Shown here: positions 10,745 to 21,436 of the stretch, piece by piece
How the letters are laid out: each line of letters starts with the position of its first letter
Position numbering within the stretch: the stretch's first letter is position 1
DNA from: Skeletonema tropicum
Taxonomy: Eukaryota > Bacillariophyta > Thalassiosirophyceae > Thalassiosirales > Thalassiosiraceae
Length of the DNA stretch: 64,000 nt
Direction: 5' to 3'
Assembly: GCA_037178625.1 (NCBI GenBank)
Contig: CM074135.1
Coordinates: forward strand, 2,296,001-2,360,000
Program-made: the position numbers and the translations under genes
Notes under the pieces: model-generated
What the model was told of the DNA's origin: nothing
Seen by the model: only the letters and a program-made list of their open reading frames with translations
Databases searched by the model: none

Positions 10745-11034
10745 AGTAGCCCTCGTGACCAAGGCGCAAAGAGGGCTGTTGCGGAGAAAAGCCAAGATAC
10801 TTCTGTTGAATTGATACCCTACTTATGTATCTTGTTTGCGTTGGCTCAATCATAGCCCTCTGACCAAGGCGCAAAGAGGGCTGTTACAGAGAAACCCAAG
10901 CCAAGACTTCTTTGAATTGACACCCTACGTATGCATCTTGTTTTGCTCAATATCAATATCAATAGCCCTCTTGATCTTGAAGAGGGCTGTTGTGGAGAAA
11001 TCCGAGCCAAGATACTTCTGTTGAATTGATATTA
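10745..11034. repeat. Three-unit tandem repeat of about 108 bp with hairpins
   Basis: Three diverged units begin near 10747, 10853 and 10963. Each starts with TAGCCCTC followed within about 30 bases by GAGGGCT, an inverted pair able to form a stem, then a GAGAAA...CCAAGAYACTTCTGTTGAATTGA block. The third unit is cut short just before the gene at 11083. The rest of 10580-11082 holds nothing else recognised. Confidence 0.75.
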
Positions 11035-11082
11035 CAGAAGAACTATCACGATCTGGACTACGTTGCATAAAACAGTTTCATC

Positions 11083-12716
11083 ATGATCGCAAGAACAATC
11101 ATCTCTGCTCTAGTATCCTGTGGACTCTACAAAGTCACAATGCCAACATTGGTAGGCCTTCTTGCCCTCGCTCTGGCATATCTCCACTACGTGTTTTGGG
11201 TCTTCAAGAGGTGGAATGCCGACTTTTCAGGTCGTCGAAACAAAAATCCTCCAAGTAATCTCAATATGCCTCCCATCACAACTTTGGATGAAAACAAGGA
11301 ACTGATCCTGAATAATAGCAAGCTACATGAACAATTTGATACTTGGGAACTGTTAAAAGAAGTGAAGGATATGGAGGTCACGAGGAAGAAGAACCAAGTC
11401 ATTCGTGAGCGAGCTAAGAGAACTTATAGTTCGTCCAGGATGAGAAGTGGCAGAAGTGAGAAGAAGACTGGCGCTTTGCTCGATTCGTTGAATGTTGTCG
11501 AAACTGTAGCAGACGAGTTGGATATGGATCATGTGTAAGTATTTGGAACATGTATAAGTTTGGTCCTTGTTTTACTTTGAGTGACACATGATGTACTTAT
11601 CCTTGTCTTGTGTCTTGTGTCCTCCTTGTCACGCCGCGGACGGGTGTTTTTAGCTTCATCCCTTTCTTCGATTTTCTCTGGGGACATACCTTCGTCGGGC
11701 CATTTGTCTACTTGTTGTATAAGCGTCGCACGATTATTCTCCGCATTCGCCAATTTCTCTGGAAGCATGGCCTCATCAAACCGATGGATTGTAACTATGA
11801 AGCAGTGTGCGCCACGCTGCTGCTTGAACAGACTCAAGTCATTCACTACAACGCTCGTACTAAGAAAGGAAGCGAGCTTGGCAATATTGCTGGATTCTTC
11901 TTTGCCAACTTTGCCTACGTTGACAATGATTGCAATTTTCAAGTAGCTGACTTGTTCGCTGTCGACATTGATTTGGACACGAAGAGATTTGTCCAAGCAA
12001 AGCTGAATGATATCTCTCTCAATGCAAAGGAAACATTGATTCTTCTATGGTTCAATACAATTGGCCCCCAACATGTCAAGATTCATGCTATGGCTAACTG
12101 GGGAGTGAATGTAGACGAAGCTTTGGTCGACCTGAATCCATTCTTTAGGCAAAGTAGCGTGGTCACAGTTTTGTACAACTACTTTGGTTACACGGGCTTT
12201 AATGAGATGTTAAAGATATGGGTAGATGAGGGTCTTTGTTCACCTGGATGGGCTGGTCCCGACAAACCATTAGTCCAATCCTTCAATCACGGGATGAAGG
12301 CAAACGTTTTTCAACATGCACAAATCGTCGGTCTCTTCAAGTATTCTGAGTTGGTCAAATTTATCGTGCAGGTTCGACCAATATTCTTTGCTGAGTTTCA
12401 GAAGCACAAGTATTTATTCCCGGATACCGACGGTGAGGCAATGTTTGTAGGTACCATTCTTCATTCCCTTGATCACAGCCTCGCTTATTGGAATCTGAAA
12501 GATCCGTTGTGGCTAGACATTGACGATCCACGATTTGGTAAGATGGCGGAAGTTGGACGTATAGTCAAGGTCGGCTTTGTTTCGGATGTTCCTGGTTTGT
12601 ACTTTCACAAAAGGTTCAAGGGAAGTGGCCATCCATTTTATGAAGCTGTTTACCGAAAGGCAGCCAAGATTAACAAGACGTTCGCTGATCACATGGACAC
12701 ATGCATCGTCAAGTAA
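11083..12716 (+). CDS. Membrane-anchored protein of unknown function, two exons
   Basis: Exon 1 is 11083-11534 and exon 2 is 11654-12716. The 119 bp intron has donor GTAAGT and acceptor GTTTTTAG, and the splice (phase 2) joins DMDHV to FIPFFDFLWG. The protein of 504 residues begins with a hydrophobic segment (LVGLLALALAYLHYVFWVF, about residues 22-42), so it is probably a membrane protein with a short lumenal or cytosolic N-terminus. A charged linker follows, then a second aromatic and hydrophobic segment near the exon junction and a conserved-looking globular part with WFNTIGPQHVKIHAMANW, GWAGPDKPLVQSFNHG and a HSLDHSLAYW motif. Histidines in the last two could bind metal, but that is speculation. 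I do not recognise the family. It may be stramenopile-restricted. Confidence 0.75.
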
Positions 12717-13366
12717 ATTTGCAGCTCTCTTGAAAGATGAAAATGTATAGAAAGGATGAAGTGCTTGTACGTTTTGAGCTGGAAATTTGAGGTTTTAATG
12801 CATGGTAGTGCAGCGTGGTTCATTATCTAATTAATGTGTAAGCTTACTAAATGAGATCGCGAAGGCCAAGGGAGCCTTCAATCCCACTAGAAAAACATGG
12901 GATTGCATTATTCTCTCACCATCTCACTCTCACTCTTCATCTTCTCCTTGCACTTGCACTCCTTGCTTTCACTCAATTCTTTCTAGCCTGTTTTTCAACT
13001 GTGGATATAATCTAATGCCCCAAACCAATTGTTGGGACCACGTTCAATAGAATAGCTTGGCTTCCTGAATCACCGATTGATTCGAGAGAGTTCTGTTGAT
13101 CGCTAAATAGGAGGTATCTAAAGAAGACCCTACGCGGGCTGGACTCTGGGTGCCCAAAGCTTTCCCCAAGCCCAAGCTTTGAGCTCCGAGGTACAAGGGG
13201 TAATTGTAGACGAGCTAGGGTGGGTGGGTTGTCCAGTTAGAGTCTATACAAGGAGATAATCAGGGCGATAGTAGCGGCTTTTCATCATGGTCAATCTATG
13301 AGATTTTTTTTTGGATTTTTTTCCTCTTTTCTCTCTGGTTCTGTCAGATCCGCTGCCCGCGTGAAT
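12717..13366. other. Intergenic between convergent genes
   Basis: About 650 bp between the ends of two converging genes. It contains pyrimidine-rich stretches and no open frame worth calling. Confidence 0.5.
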
Positions 13367-16300
13367 CTAATCGGGTTTCTTTCCGTCTAATTTGAACCGT
13401 CGCAGATCCCTAACTGCAGATGGACATACAAGAATCACTACTGTAAGGATAAAAACAGTGAAGGTACCTATCCAACTTGGCCACCACACCCCTAGTGGAT
13501 TTGTTAGAATGACAGTAGTGAACATCCATAAAATTAACTGCATGGGTGTCCCTATCTTCAAAAAATCTGTCATCTTGTACCCACCAGGACCAAAAATCAA
13601 CAAGTTCGTCTGGTAACCAAATGGAGACATGAAACTTGCCGACGCAGAAAGCATTAAACAGTAAGCCATGGTCTGGTTGTCCACACCCTCGGTAGCAGAA
13701 GAGGCTTGCATTGCGATTGGGAACATCAATGCTGCTGCTGCATTATTGGTAACAACGTTGCTGATCAAAAATGTCGCAAAATATACTGCCCCGTACAGCC
13801 CAGCCGGACCTATCCCAATCCCAGTTCCTATTGCGACCAAGAAGTCTGCAATCACAGTTGCCAGACCGGACGAAGTTAGTGCAGTTCCAATTCCATAAGC
13901 GGATGCAATTGTTATATAAACCTCCCAGTTAACAGCGTCACGACATTCTTGCTGCGAAATGATGCCAGCAGATACCATTACAATCGAAGCAATGAGACCT
14001 AAAACAAACAAGTTTGAAATATTGAGTTCCGCTGTTACGGGTATCATAGGGCCGATTGTTGCAATGATGAGCATGATTAATGTAATGAGGAGGGCCCATT
14101 TTAGCTTGTTTAATCGTGGTGGCTTTGAATCTAAAAAGATGCAGATGGATGCGTGTCAATTATGGTTAGATAGACCAATCAGCAAATATTCATGAAGGTA
14201 TATCCGAGCTTGAATTACTTACCTTTCACTTCAGAAATAAGAGCAAAGGATCTTTGATTGTCTGTATTCCTTGCAATGAACGTAGGGCCAGCTTCAAGGA
14301 GGAGCACATCACCTGAATGGAGCTTGATATTACCAGGGTAGTCTTGAATCCTTTTGCCATTTCTATGGACTGCAATTACTGCAGCTCCATACTTGGTACG
14401 AAAATGCATTTCGGCAGGAGTTCGGCCAACCAGCGGCCCTTGTTTGGCGACGACAGCTGTTTATGCGAGCAAAGAGTGAAAAAATTAGGACCTGTCGACA
14501 ACGGATCGTAGGCAGCAAATAATACTCACCTTGCACGAGGCGCCGGTCGAACTTGTTCTCCTTCACTCCATCCAATACTTCTTTTTGTGTCGATTCTAGC
14601 CCAGGGACTTTTCTCAAATCAACAATGGCGTCTGCTGAACCTGCGAACCAAATAATATCTCCTTCTCTGAGAGCTTCTTCTGGCCGCACCACTGTCGCTC
14701 GTTGGGGGATGCTAGAGGAACCCACAATACTTCCTTCGATGGAATCGTGTAGTCCCGTATCATTAAAAACACTGGCCTTAAATGACTTCTTCGTGGTCTT
14801 CTTTGCCTCTTCCTTAGAAAGGGGGCGCTCAACTTCAACCACGAAGAGGCCGGTCAATTTATCTAATCCAGCTTGCGTAATATTTTTTCCAATGTGCTCT
14901 GAATCCCGTGAAACTTTCGTGGCATTCAAGTATTCACGAGATGCATTACCAACATCGTCGTCATCTTTCTCTTGAAATAAGACTTGCAAATCACGCCATG
15001 CGTTGACCATCACTTGATTATTGTCATTGATATAACTAACAGTGAAGTTATCATCATCTTCCTCCTCATTGGCTTCAAGATCTTCAAAGTTTTGATGCGA
15101 TGTAATCCTCTGAAATTTACCGGCGACAGTCTTGAACAAGGAAGTGTTGTCGCTTATTTTTGGGGTCACTGCTCGGAAGAAGCCCGCTGTGTATCGTTTA
15201 CTAGTGCCAGATTCATCGTAGAAATCAGGAGGTGGTCGAACTAAAAGAGGAGAGTCGTCTTTGGCTTGGAGTACCAAGATGTCACCGGGTGCAAAGCACA
15301 AATCACGAAGAACCTCGACCTTGCTGCCATCAGCTTTGGAAACAGCCATCACAGCGGCTTTGTATCTACTCATAAAGTCCACATCAGCCAAAGAACTACC
15401 TGCCAAAGTGGACTTGTCAGTTACCTGCACCCTGATAACAGGCATCCCCCTGCTTAACGCTGCCCCTGCACCCACCTCTTTTTCAAGTAACGTCCTTATA
15501 CTTTCCTCCATCTCCTCCGGTTCTATACGGACATCCTCGATAAATTCACAACGCCAGACGGATACACTGCGGTCAAGAATGACAGCTGCTTCTGTGTGAT
15601 GCAGCTGAAGTCCAACCGAATGTAAACCTTTAGAGATACTCAATAACAAGCCGGGTTTATCTGCCGCATTGATACCAACGATTACAACATCCTCCAGGCT
15701 CTGAGAATCAACTGCAACAACAACTTTTGGGAGTCCAGAAATTGTCTCAGTCCGTTCTCCTTGATCGAATCCTCTTATTGCGTCTATAAAAGAAATTATT
15801 GAGTGCGAATATGTGTATTTGGCCAAAGGAATCGACATTATCGATGAACGCACTTACCTGTCATTTTATTTATTGCTTGTAGTTTGTCTGTTTCGGGTCC
15901 TAGGATGGAAAGCCTCCTCTTCGATGTGTGCATAACATCAACATCAATAATCATATTACCTGAAGTGGGATCTGACTCCTCTTTTACAGAGACATCAAAT
16001 CTCACTTGCTTTCCTACCGTCGCACTTTCGTTAAAGTCATCTTCCAGAGCACTTTGAGCTGCTGGATTGCTAGTGCGTGCAGTGGCGTCATTTTCACTCG
16101 TTACCACTTCCAAACCATTTTCAGCACAAAATTTGCCAAACTCTTTCACCATTCCAGTGAAATAAAGAATATCACCAACATTCAAGACAAAATCCGGGCC
16201 AACTGCTCTGTGCACGTTGCCCGTGCTCGCACGATAAACCGATACGAGATATCTGTGTGAGGTAATACATGGTGAGACGCAATGAAACCTAAACACGACG

Positions 16301-17300
16301 TCAATCAATGTAAATCCACACTTACACTCCTCCAGTGTCCCTCAATCCAGAACGTTTCACCGTTCTCCCAGCGGCCGGACTCCATTGAGTCATCAGCGCT
16401 CCTAGCAAAATATCTCCATCATCCACAGGAAGAGCTCGTTCTTCATTCTTCACACCACCTGGGAGAGTGAAGGGTGAGAATATAAGTATGTACGTCATGC
16501 CAACGAATGCAATTGGAACACCATATTGCCCTAACGAGAATAAACCAATATCATAAACCCCCGGATAATTGTCCTCGAGAAGACCGTAAACAACCAAATT
16601 GGTACTCGTCCCGATCAAAGTACAAGTTCCACCAAGAATACTAGCAAACGACAACGGAACCAAAAGTTGTCCCACAGGCATGGATAGAGTTCGGCACCAC
16701 TTCTGAACAATTGGGATCATCACAACTACCACGGGAGTATTGTTCAAGAATGCAGATATGAAAGCAATGGGTAACATGAGACGGAGTTGTGCTCCCTGAA
16801 CGCTCTTTGGACGACCAAGCAGTTTCGCCATGTACCAATCTAGTCCGCCGGTGAGTTGAATTCCCGCGGCAACGACGAATAGAATCTTTTGGAAGAATAA
16901 ATCAGCAGTGATGATGATGTGAATTTATAATGCAAAATGCAAAGACATAATATGTCCAAATAATTAATGGAATAAGTGCACATGTTGTACTCACCATCAC
17001 AGTAAGCACGGCCACATTTGCAAATCCAGCCACACCCTCTTGAACCGTAATAATTTGACCAGCCATACAAGCCGTCAAAGCTGCCAACATGACCATGTCT
17101 GCTCCTATCTTATCCGAAATTAATAATGCAAACATCACTAATATGACGACACCAACGTAGATCATTTGCCAGAGTTCCCCCGGCTGGGTTGTAGGTGCCG
17201 ATGTTGGGGCATACGTTTCACTAACTGCTTGAAGGCCCCGGAGATAATGCTCGTGGGCGCCGCCATTGGCAGGCCACGATGGTGATGGATGACCATCCAT
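13367..17300 (-). CDS. SLC13/SAC1-like anion transporter with RCK_C and ACT-like domains
   Basis: Six exons: 16995-17300, 16326-16885, 15858-16252, 14530-15783, 14223-14456 and 13367-14130. All introns are GT-AG (donors GTGAGT or GTAAGT) and the frame closes throughout, giving 1,170 residues. The N-terminal half has membrane helices, ILFVVAAGIQLTGGLDWY, AFLNNTPVVVVMIP and the SILGGTCTLIGTSTNLV substrate-binding loop. The C-terminal half repeats the pattern with LISNVVTNNAAAALMFP and SPFGYQTNLLIFGPGGY. Between the halves lie four RCK_C-like segments (starting near residues 285, 540, 730 and 838) and, near 452-520, an ACT-like stretch with INAADKPGLLLSISKGL. This is the layout of the DASS/SLC13 group that includes green-algal SAC1/SLT sulfate transporters. 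Probable role: sodium-coupled sulfate (or another dianion) uptake, gated by ligands through the cytosolic domains. Substrate is inferred. Confidence 0.85.
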
Positions 17301-17977
17301 TACTTCTTGTAGCTATTGTAGTTGCTTACCACACAACGCCGTTAGCTGCTACTTTTATGAAGCCAACTTTTATTCAATTATGTTTGAGCAACTCCGCTCG
17401 ATAATTGTGCAACTCCAACCAACACTCCCGCTCCCTGATCTGATCTCACGGCAGCACCAGCACGTACATACGGCTTCGGGAGCGGAGTTGTTGAGAGTTG
17501 GGAGTTGGGAATCGGGAATCGGTCATTTTGGATGAATTTTGAAAGAAAGCAAAGGTCATCTGAGTAGTGATCGGTGATGATTCATCGGCAGCTCACCAAC
17601 ACATAAGTACTTATCGTAACAGAAGTACTTCAACACTTTACTCTTATATGAATCACGAGTCGTCTCCATCATGGTGCTTTTGTCTGCGCATTGGTGTCTC
17701 TACCTTCTACCTTCTACTACTTCACTCTGGGCAGGACCCTTGAGCCCATACATCACAGCATGTCATGTTCTACTTTATCCCAGTGAAGCTACATATAAGC
17801 TGTAAGTCGCGATGATGATAATCAGTAGTAAGACAGTGCGATATCGATATATATGTGAGGAATAACGGCTGGATGGAGGATCATATGATTATAATAGCAT
17901 AGAGCAAACTTTTTACGGAATTTAAAAGGTATTGCAGAACTTTCCTCGGGACGCTTCACCAAGGCTCTCTCTAAGAA
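17301..17977. other. Upstream region of the transporter gene
   Basis: No gene seen. Contains GAGCGGAGTTG/CAACTCCGCTC words in opposite orientation near 17390 and 17480, and no clear promoter element. Confidence 0.4.
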
Positions 17978-18195
17978 TCAGAGAGTGGCGTTAGGAACCA
18001 TAGGGCTAAGATGGACGCAATGATGGCAAGTAGGAGCAGTTTGTGATGATTTCTATTGCGGATGCCAAGATGATGTCCTAGGATTGGTAGCCATATGGAT
18101 GCTGCGGGGAGCGTGAGATAATCATTCGCTTTAGCAGTGGAGTTGTTGGCAGATCGTCGTGATGAGTAGGGGTTGGATGATTGTCTTCTTCTAAT
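17978..18195 (-). pseudogene. 5' fragment of the M48 peptidase gene
   Basis: The sequence matches bases 49760-49949, the first roughly 63 codons of the intact M48 gene, including the region coding for its membrane segment. The initiating ATG is changed to ATT (18190s) and the whole catalytic part, HExxH included, is absent. It is a truncated, non-functional copy carried by the segmental duplication. Confidence 0.8.
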
Positions 18196-18423
18196 GGTTG
18201 CATTGTACGATATTGTGACTACTACTTAGTTTTTCACGTGGAAAGTAAGTAGATAAGTAGGTGCGTACTTCTACATAGCTTGTAGCTTGAGCGTGCTTGG
18301 GCGGGTGAGTGTGGTGATGTTTTGTTGAAGTGAAAGATGCCGATGTGAGTGATGGGACTATCGCAACGGCATCACAGAGTGTCGTAACGGTTTTGCCTGC
18401 TAAAGAGCGCTTCCAGCCACTCC

Positions 18424-18676
18424 GGTTATTGGCTTGGTGACTTTTTCACCTTTCAACATAATGACAGTCATTATGTTGAAAGGTGAAAAAGTCACTAAGC
18501 CAATAACTGTCATTATGTTGAAAGGTGAAAAAGTCACTAAGCCAATAACTGTCATTATGTTGAAAGGTGAAAAAGTCACTAAGCCAATAACTGTCATTAT
18601 GTTGAAAGGTGAAAAAGTCACTAAGCCAATAACTGTCATTATGTTGAAAGGTGAAAAAGTCACTAAGCCAATAACC
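18424..18676. repeat. Palindromic 42 bp array (one inverted, five direct units)
   Basis: The 42 bp word starting GTCATTATGTTGAAAGGTGA and ending AAGCCAATAAC is present five times head to tail from 18467 to 18676. It is preceded, after one A, by a single inverted copy at 18424-18465 with one mismatch. The outer ends GGTTATTGGCTT/AAGCCAATAACC are inverted, so the base unit is an 85 bp palindrome (two arms and one A) whose right arm was amplified. The unit length is a multiple of three, which leaves all frames open; these frames are not genes. Copy B lacks the array. Confidence 0.95.
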
Positions 18677-19363
18677 GTTTAGGGCTGAAGGATGCTCCGA
18701 CAGCCAAGGCACTTTTCATACCAATATTTACATTACTAACTTGCCATCGCCAGTCCCATGCCAATCACTAATGGTAGGATCGGTCCCGGTAACGCCAATG
18801 CCCACTGCCCTGGTATGGTACCAGTTTCACGTGCTACGTGGTGGCTGTGCCACGTCGAGCTCCACGCCAGCCTCGAGAAGCAAAAGGATTAGTCCAATCT
18901 CTCCTACAAGAACTAATGCCTTGGGATAAGGTAAGAAGTCCTCTAGCTGACGAATCCTGTGATGATTTCTCCGACAAGAGCGGGCTATTGAAACAGAGAT
19001 CGCATATAAGTGAGCAAAAAAACAATACATCGTCGAAAGATTAGAATACAGTTTATCTCATAGAGTAGGAGTGGCACAAGGCACAACCACAACATACATC
19101 AGATGAGAAAATAGCAGTAGTACTCACCATTCCTAGCTTGGAAGTAACAATCCCAAGAGCTGTTGCAGTAGCAGTAATGAGAAACACAAGAATTGCGTAG
19201 ATGTATTCATATGTCACATCATGAACTACCATATCCATATCATGTGCGTCACCGTGATCTCCTTCTCCTTCGTGTCCATGACCTTCATCTTCATTTTCAG
19301 CGCGAGTTGTACTGTCAGCATGCGCTGATACGGCCAAATTCCTGTTGAGGCCAACAGGTTGAC

Positions 19364-20300
19364 CAGGGGACCTGGGGTTGACACGTCTTGCTGAGAGATT
19401 TGTCAAGAGCTTGCCAGGAGTTTCAAGTCGTGTTTTACAAAATCTAGCGTTGAGGTGCGTTGAGGTTGATTTCTGATGGCCTGTTCCGTCAAAAACTTGC
19501 CGCCGACGCCACGGATCGGCCATCTGACACGGTGCGCCGCCAAGCTCATGCTACCGCGCGAAAAAAATGCGAATGGGAAAAAAATGCAAATGGTAATAAA
19601 CACTAACAAAATGCAGCAAACAACCATGTCAGTACCTCCACTATAGCAGGCAAAAAAATTGACCTTCGACAAAAATGGCGATTGAGGATGCCAAACTGAA
19701 GTCTATCCGAATATGATTATTCCTTAATTGAACAATTTATATTTATTATTGATGGAGATAACATAGTAGCGATTTCGTCATTTTTACCATGTAAAAATCA
19801 CTAACAAAAATCGCCTCCTGACGCCATATGTCCAATGTTGCGCAACTACTGAATGGCGAATATAGTAGTTGAAATGCTGACCAGTGGCTCTATAGAAAGC
19901 TAATAATATGGGCTGTCATATAATGGCTGGTTGATGGTGTTACAATCCTACCATGACTCTTTATCAGGCTGTGGAGTAGGTTTGTTGACATGGTTGTTGG
20001 GAGTGTGTAGTTTTGTGGGGAGTTTTGTGTGAGGTTCGCTAGTAAAAATGGTGGATTCACGAGTTCCAACTCGGGACCTAAATGCAAATGCATTTTTTTT
20101 GCTCGGTAGCATGTCACTCGTGGCGGTGGCAGCAAGTTTTGCACGTTGGCGCAAGTTTTTGACGGAACAGGCCATCAGAAATCAACCTCAACACACCTCA
20201 ACGCTAGATTTTTGAGAACCACTGACTTAAAACTCCTGGCAAGCTCTCGACAAATCGGCTGGTAACAAAAAGCAGCCACTGTCAACCCCAGGTTCCCGTG
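19364..20300. mobile_element. 937 bp non-autonomous TIR element with 7 bp target duplication
   Basis: The left end CAGGGGACCTGGGGTTGACA matches the inverted right end CACGGGAACCTGGGGTTGAC, and similarity between the two ends continues for about 150 bp (CTTGCCAGGAGTTT, TCTAGCGTTGAGGTG, TTGATTTCTGATGGCCTGTT on both sides). GGTTGAC flanks it at 19357-19363 and 20301-20307. The paralogue keeps a single GGTTGAC at 50843-50849, which is the empty site. No transposase frame is present inside. Superfamily not assigned; a 7 bp duplication is unusual. Confidence 0.9.
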
Positions 20301-20976
20301 GGTTGACGCAAAATGTCGATTCTGAGATTCCTGATGGTGAATGTTAGCAAGACGTCATTAATGTCGTGGTCGTGGTCGTAGTCGTAGTCGTCTTCTGTAC
20401 GTTCGTTGCTGGTAAGAAATAGTGGGTAGTGTGAATCGAGATCATCGTTGGTGCGATGCGCAGTCGAGTTATGGTATCGCTTCCTGGTTCCAGGGTCACA
20501 AGTGCATAGTTGCTTCTTGAGGGCACATGGACAAAAGTAGGATTTGCAGGCAGATTTGGATTCGAATTCGATGGAGCACGGACAGCAGGTGACCTCACGT
20601 GCTGGCATTGTGCGTTTTCTCTTCTGACGGCTATGTAACATGATGTATATCCAGAGTTTGCTTCCTCCAGCTCCAGGGGAAGGGAATTTCTTTCTAGTCA
20701 GCATAGGCATAGGGCTTGTTGGCTACTGCAAGTGCAAGTGCAAGCTGGCTCCAGCGCTCCAGCTCCAGTCACGGATGGTCTTGGTCGTGAAACTCACTCC
20801 GTTCCTCAATTCAGGCTACTCGTCCTCAGTGTTAGGGTTGTTGATTTGAATTTGATTATGGGTCTATTGCCTATTACCACCTATTTGGTTGGGAAAAAAA
20901 GTGATGGAAGCAAGGTGTTGTCATGGAAATATGTGTATTGAACCGAAACAAAATCTGCTATTTACTGGTACAGATT

Positions 20977-21436
20977 GACTGACCAAACGATATACCGCAG
21001 GATCTACCTCTTCTACCGTACACGCAACATTGTATTGAGCCTGGGCATGATCACTACCATCTTTCACATATCTCCGAGGATTATTCTCATGCGGAGGGTA
21101 TAAATCCATAAGGTCATTGTCATGATAGCGAAACAAACTATTCGATGCTGCACAGTACCGCCATGGCTGGAGTTTGTGGCCGATGTGGACCCAATTCCCC
21201 AATCGGACACTAAGTAAACCTCCTGGGGCTAATTGAGAGAGTGCCGACTTCCATACCTTAACATCTTTTGATGATGGTTCCTCAGCGGGAAAGTCAAGCT
21301 TAGACCACTTTTCATCCTCCCGACGCAGCCTCTTCTTGTACCGTGGATCAATCTTCGAACCCCTCACACATAATATCCGAATATCCGATAAAAACAGCAC
21401 TTGTTGGTGCAAGCGGACTCTGTTTAAATCGATATC
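20977..21436 (-). mobile_element. 460 bp retroelement fragment flanked by a 10 bp direct repeat
   Basis: The segment matches 24069-24526, the start of the longer retroelement remnant, almost base for base. GGTACAGATT occurs at 20967-20976 and again at 21437-21446, a probable target duplication. The right copy ends 17 bp before the tRNA-Ser gene. Its coding content, on the minus strand, is the segment just upstream of an RNase H domain (WKSALSQL...LSVRLGNWVHIGH). Confidence 0.7.

Larger units (their letters stand above)
18330..20710 (-). pseudogene. CPA2-type cation/proton antiporter, disrupted copy A
   Basis: Reading the minus strand from 20710, a leader with Cys-rich and acidic parts runs to ILRQP and is then cut by the TIR element at 19364-20300. 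It resumes with a His/Asp-rich stretch, a membrane segment (YIYAILVFLITATATALG) and VTSKLGM at a GTGAGT donor near 19130. After an intron ending CAATAG, the next exon reads PALVGEIITGF, then DFLPYPKALVLVGEIGLILL and LLEAGVELDVAQ. These are the hallmark segments of CPA2/KefB-like antiporters. The frame breaks between GF and DFLPYP by a small deletion that creates an in-frame TAG, a lesion shared with copy B, so the gene was dead before duplication. The palindromic array at 18424-18676 interrupts it again. Confidence 0.7.
17978..20966. repeat. Segmental duplication, copy A (paralogue of 49756-51530)
   Basis: Long stretches match copy B at high identity in the same orientation: 17978-18420 with 49756-50150, 18677-19363 with 50155-50849, and 20301-20966 with 50843-51530. 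Copy A differs by two insertions, the palindromic array at 18424-18676 and the TIR element at 19364-20300. It carries only the 5' end of the M48 peptidase gene plus an antiporter pseudogene. Confidence 0.9.

Noticed and set aside
18400..18712. Open frames on both strands encoding 14-residue repeats
   Set aside because: They arise because the 42 bp unit is divisible by three and lacks stops; no start context or conservation supports a gene.
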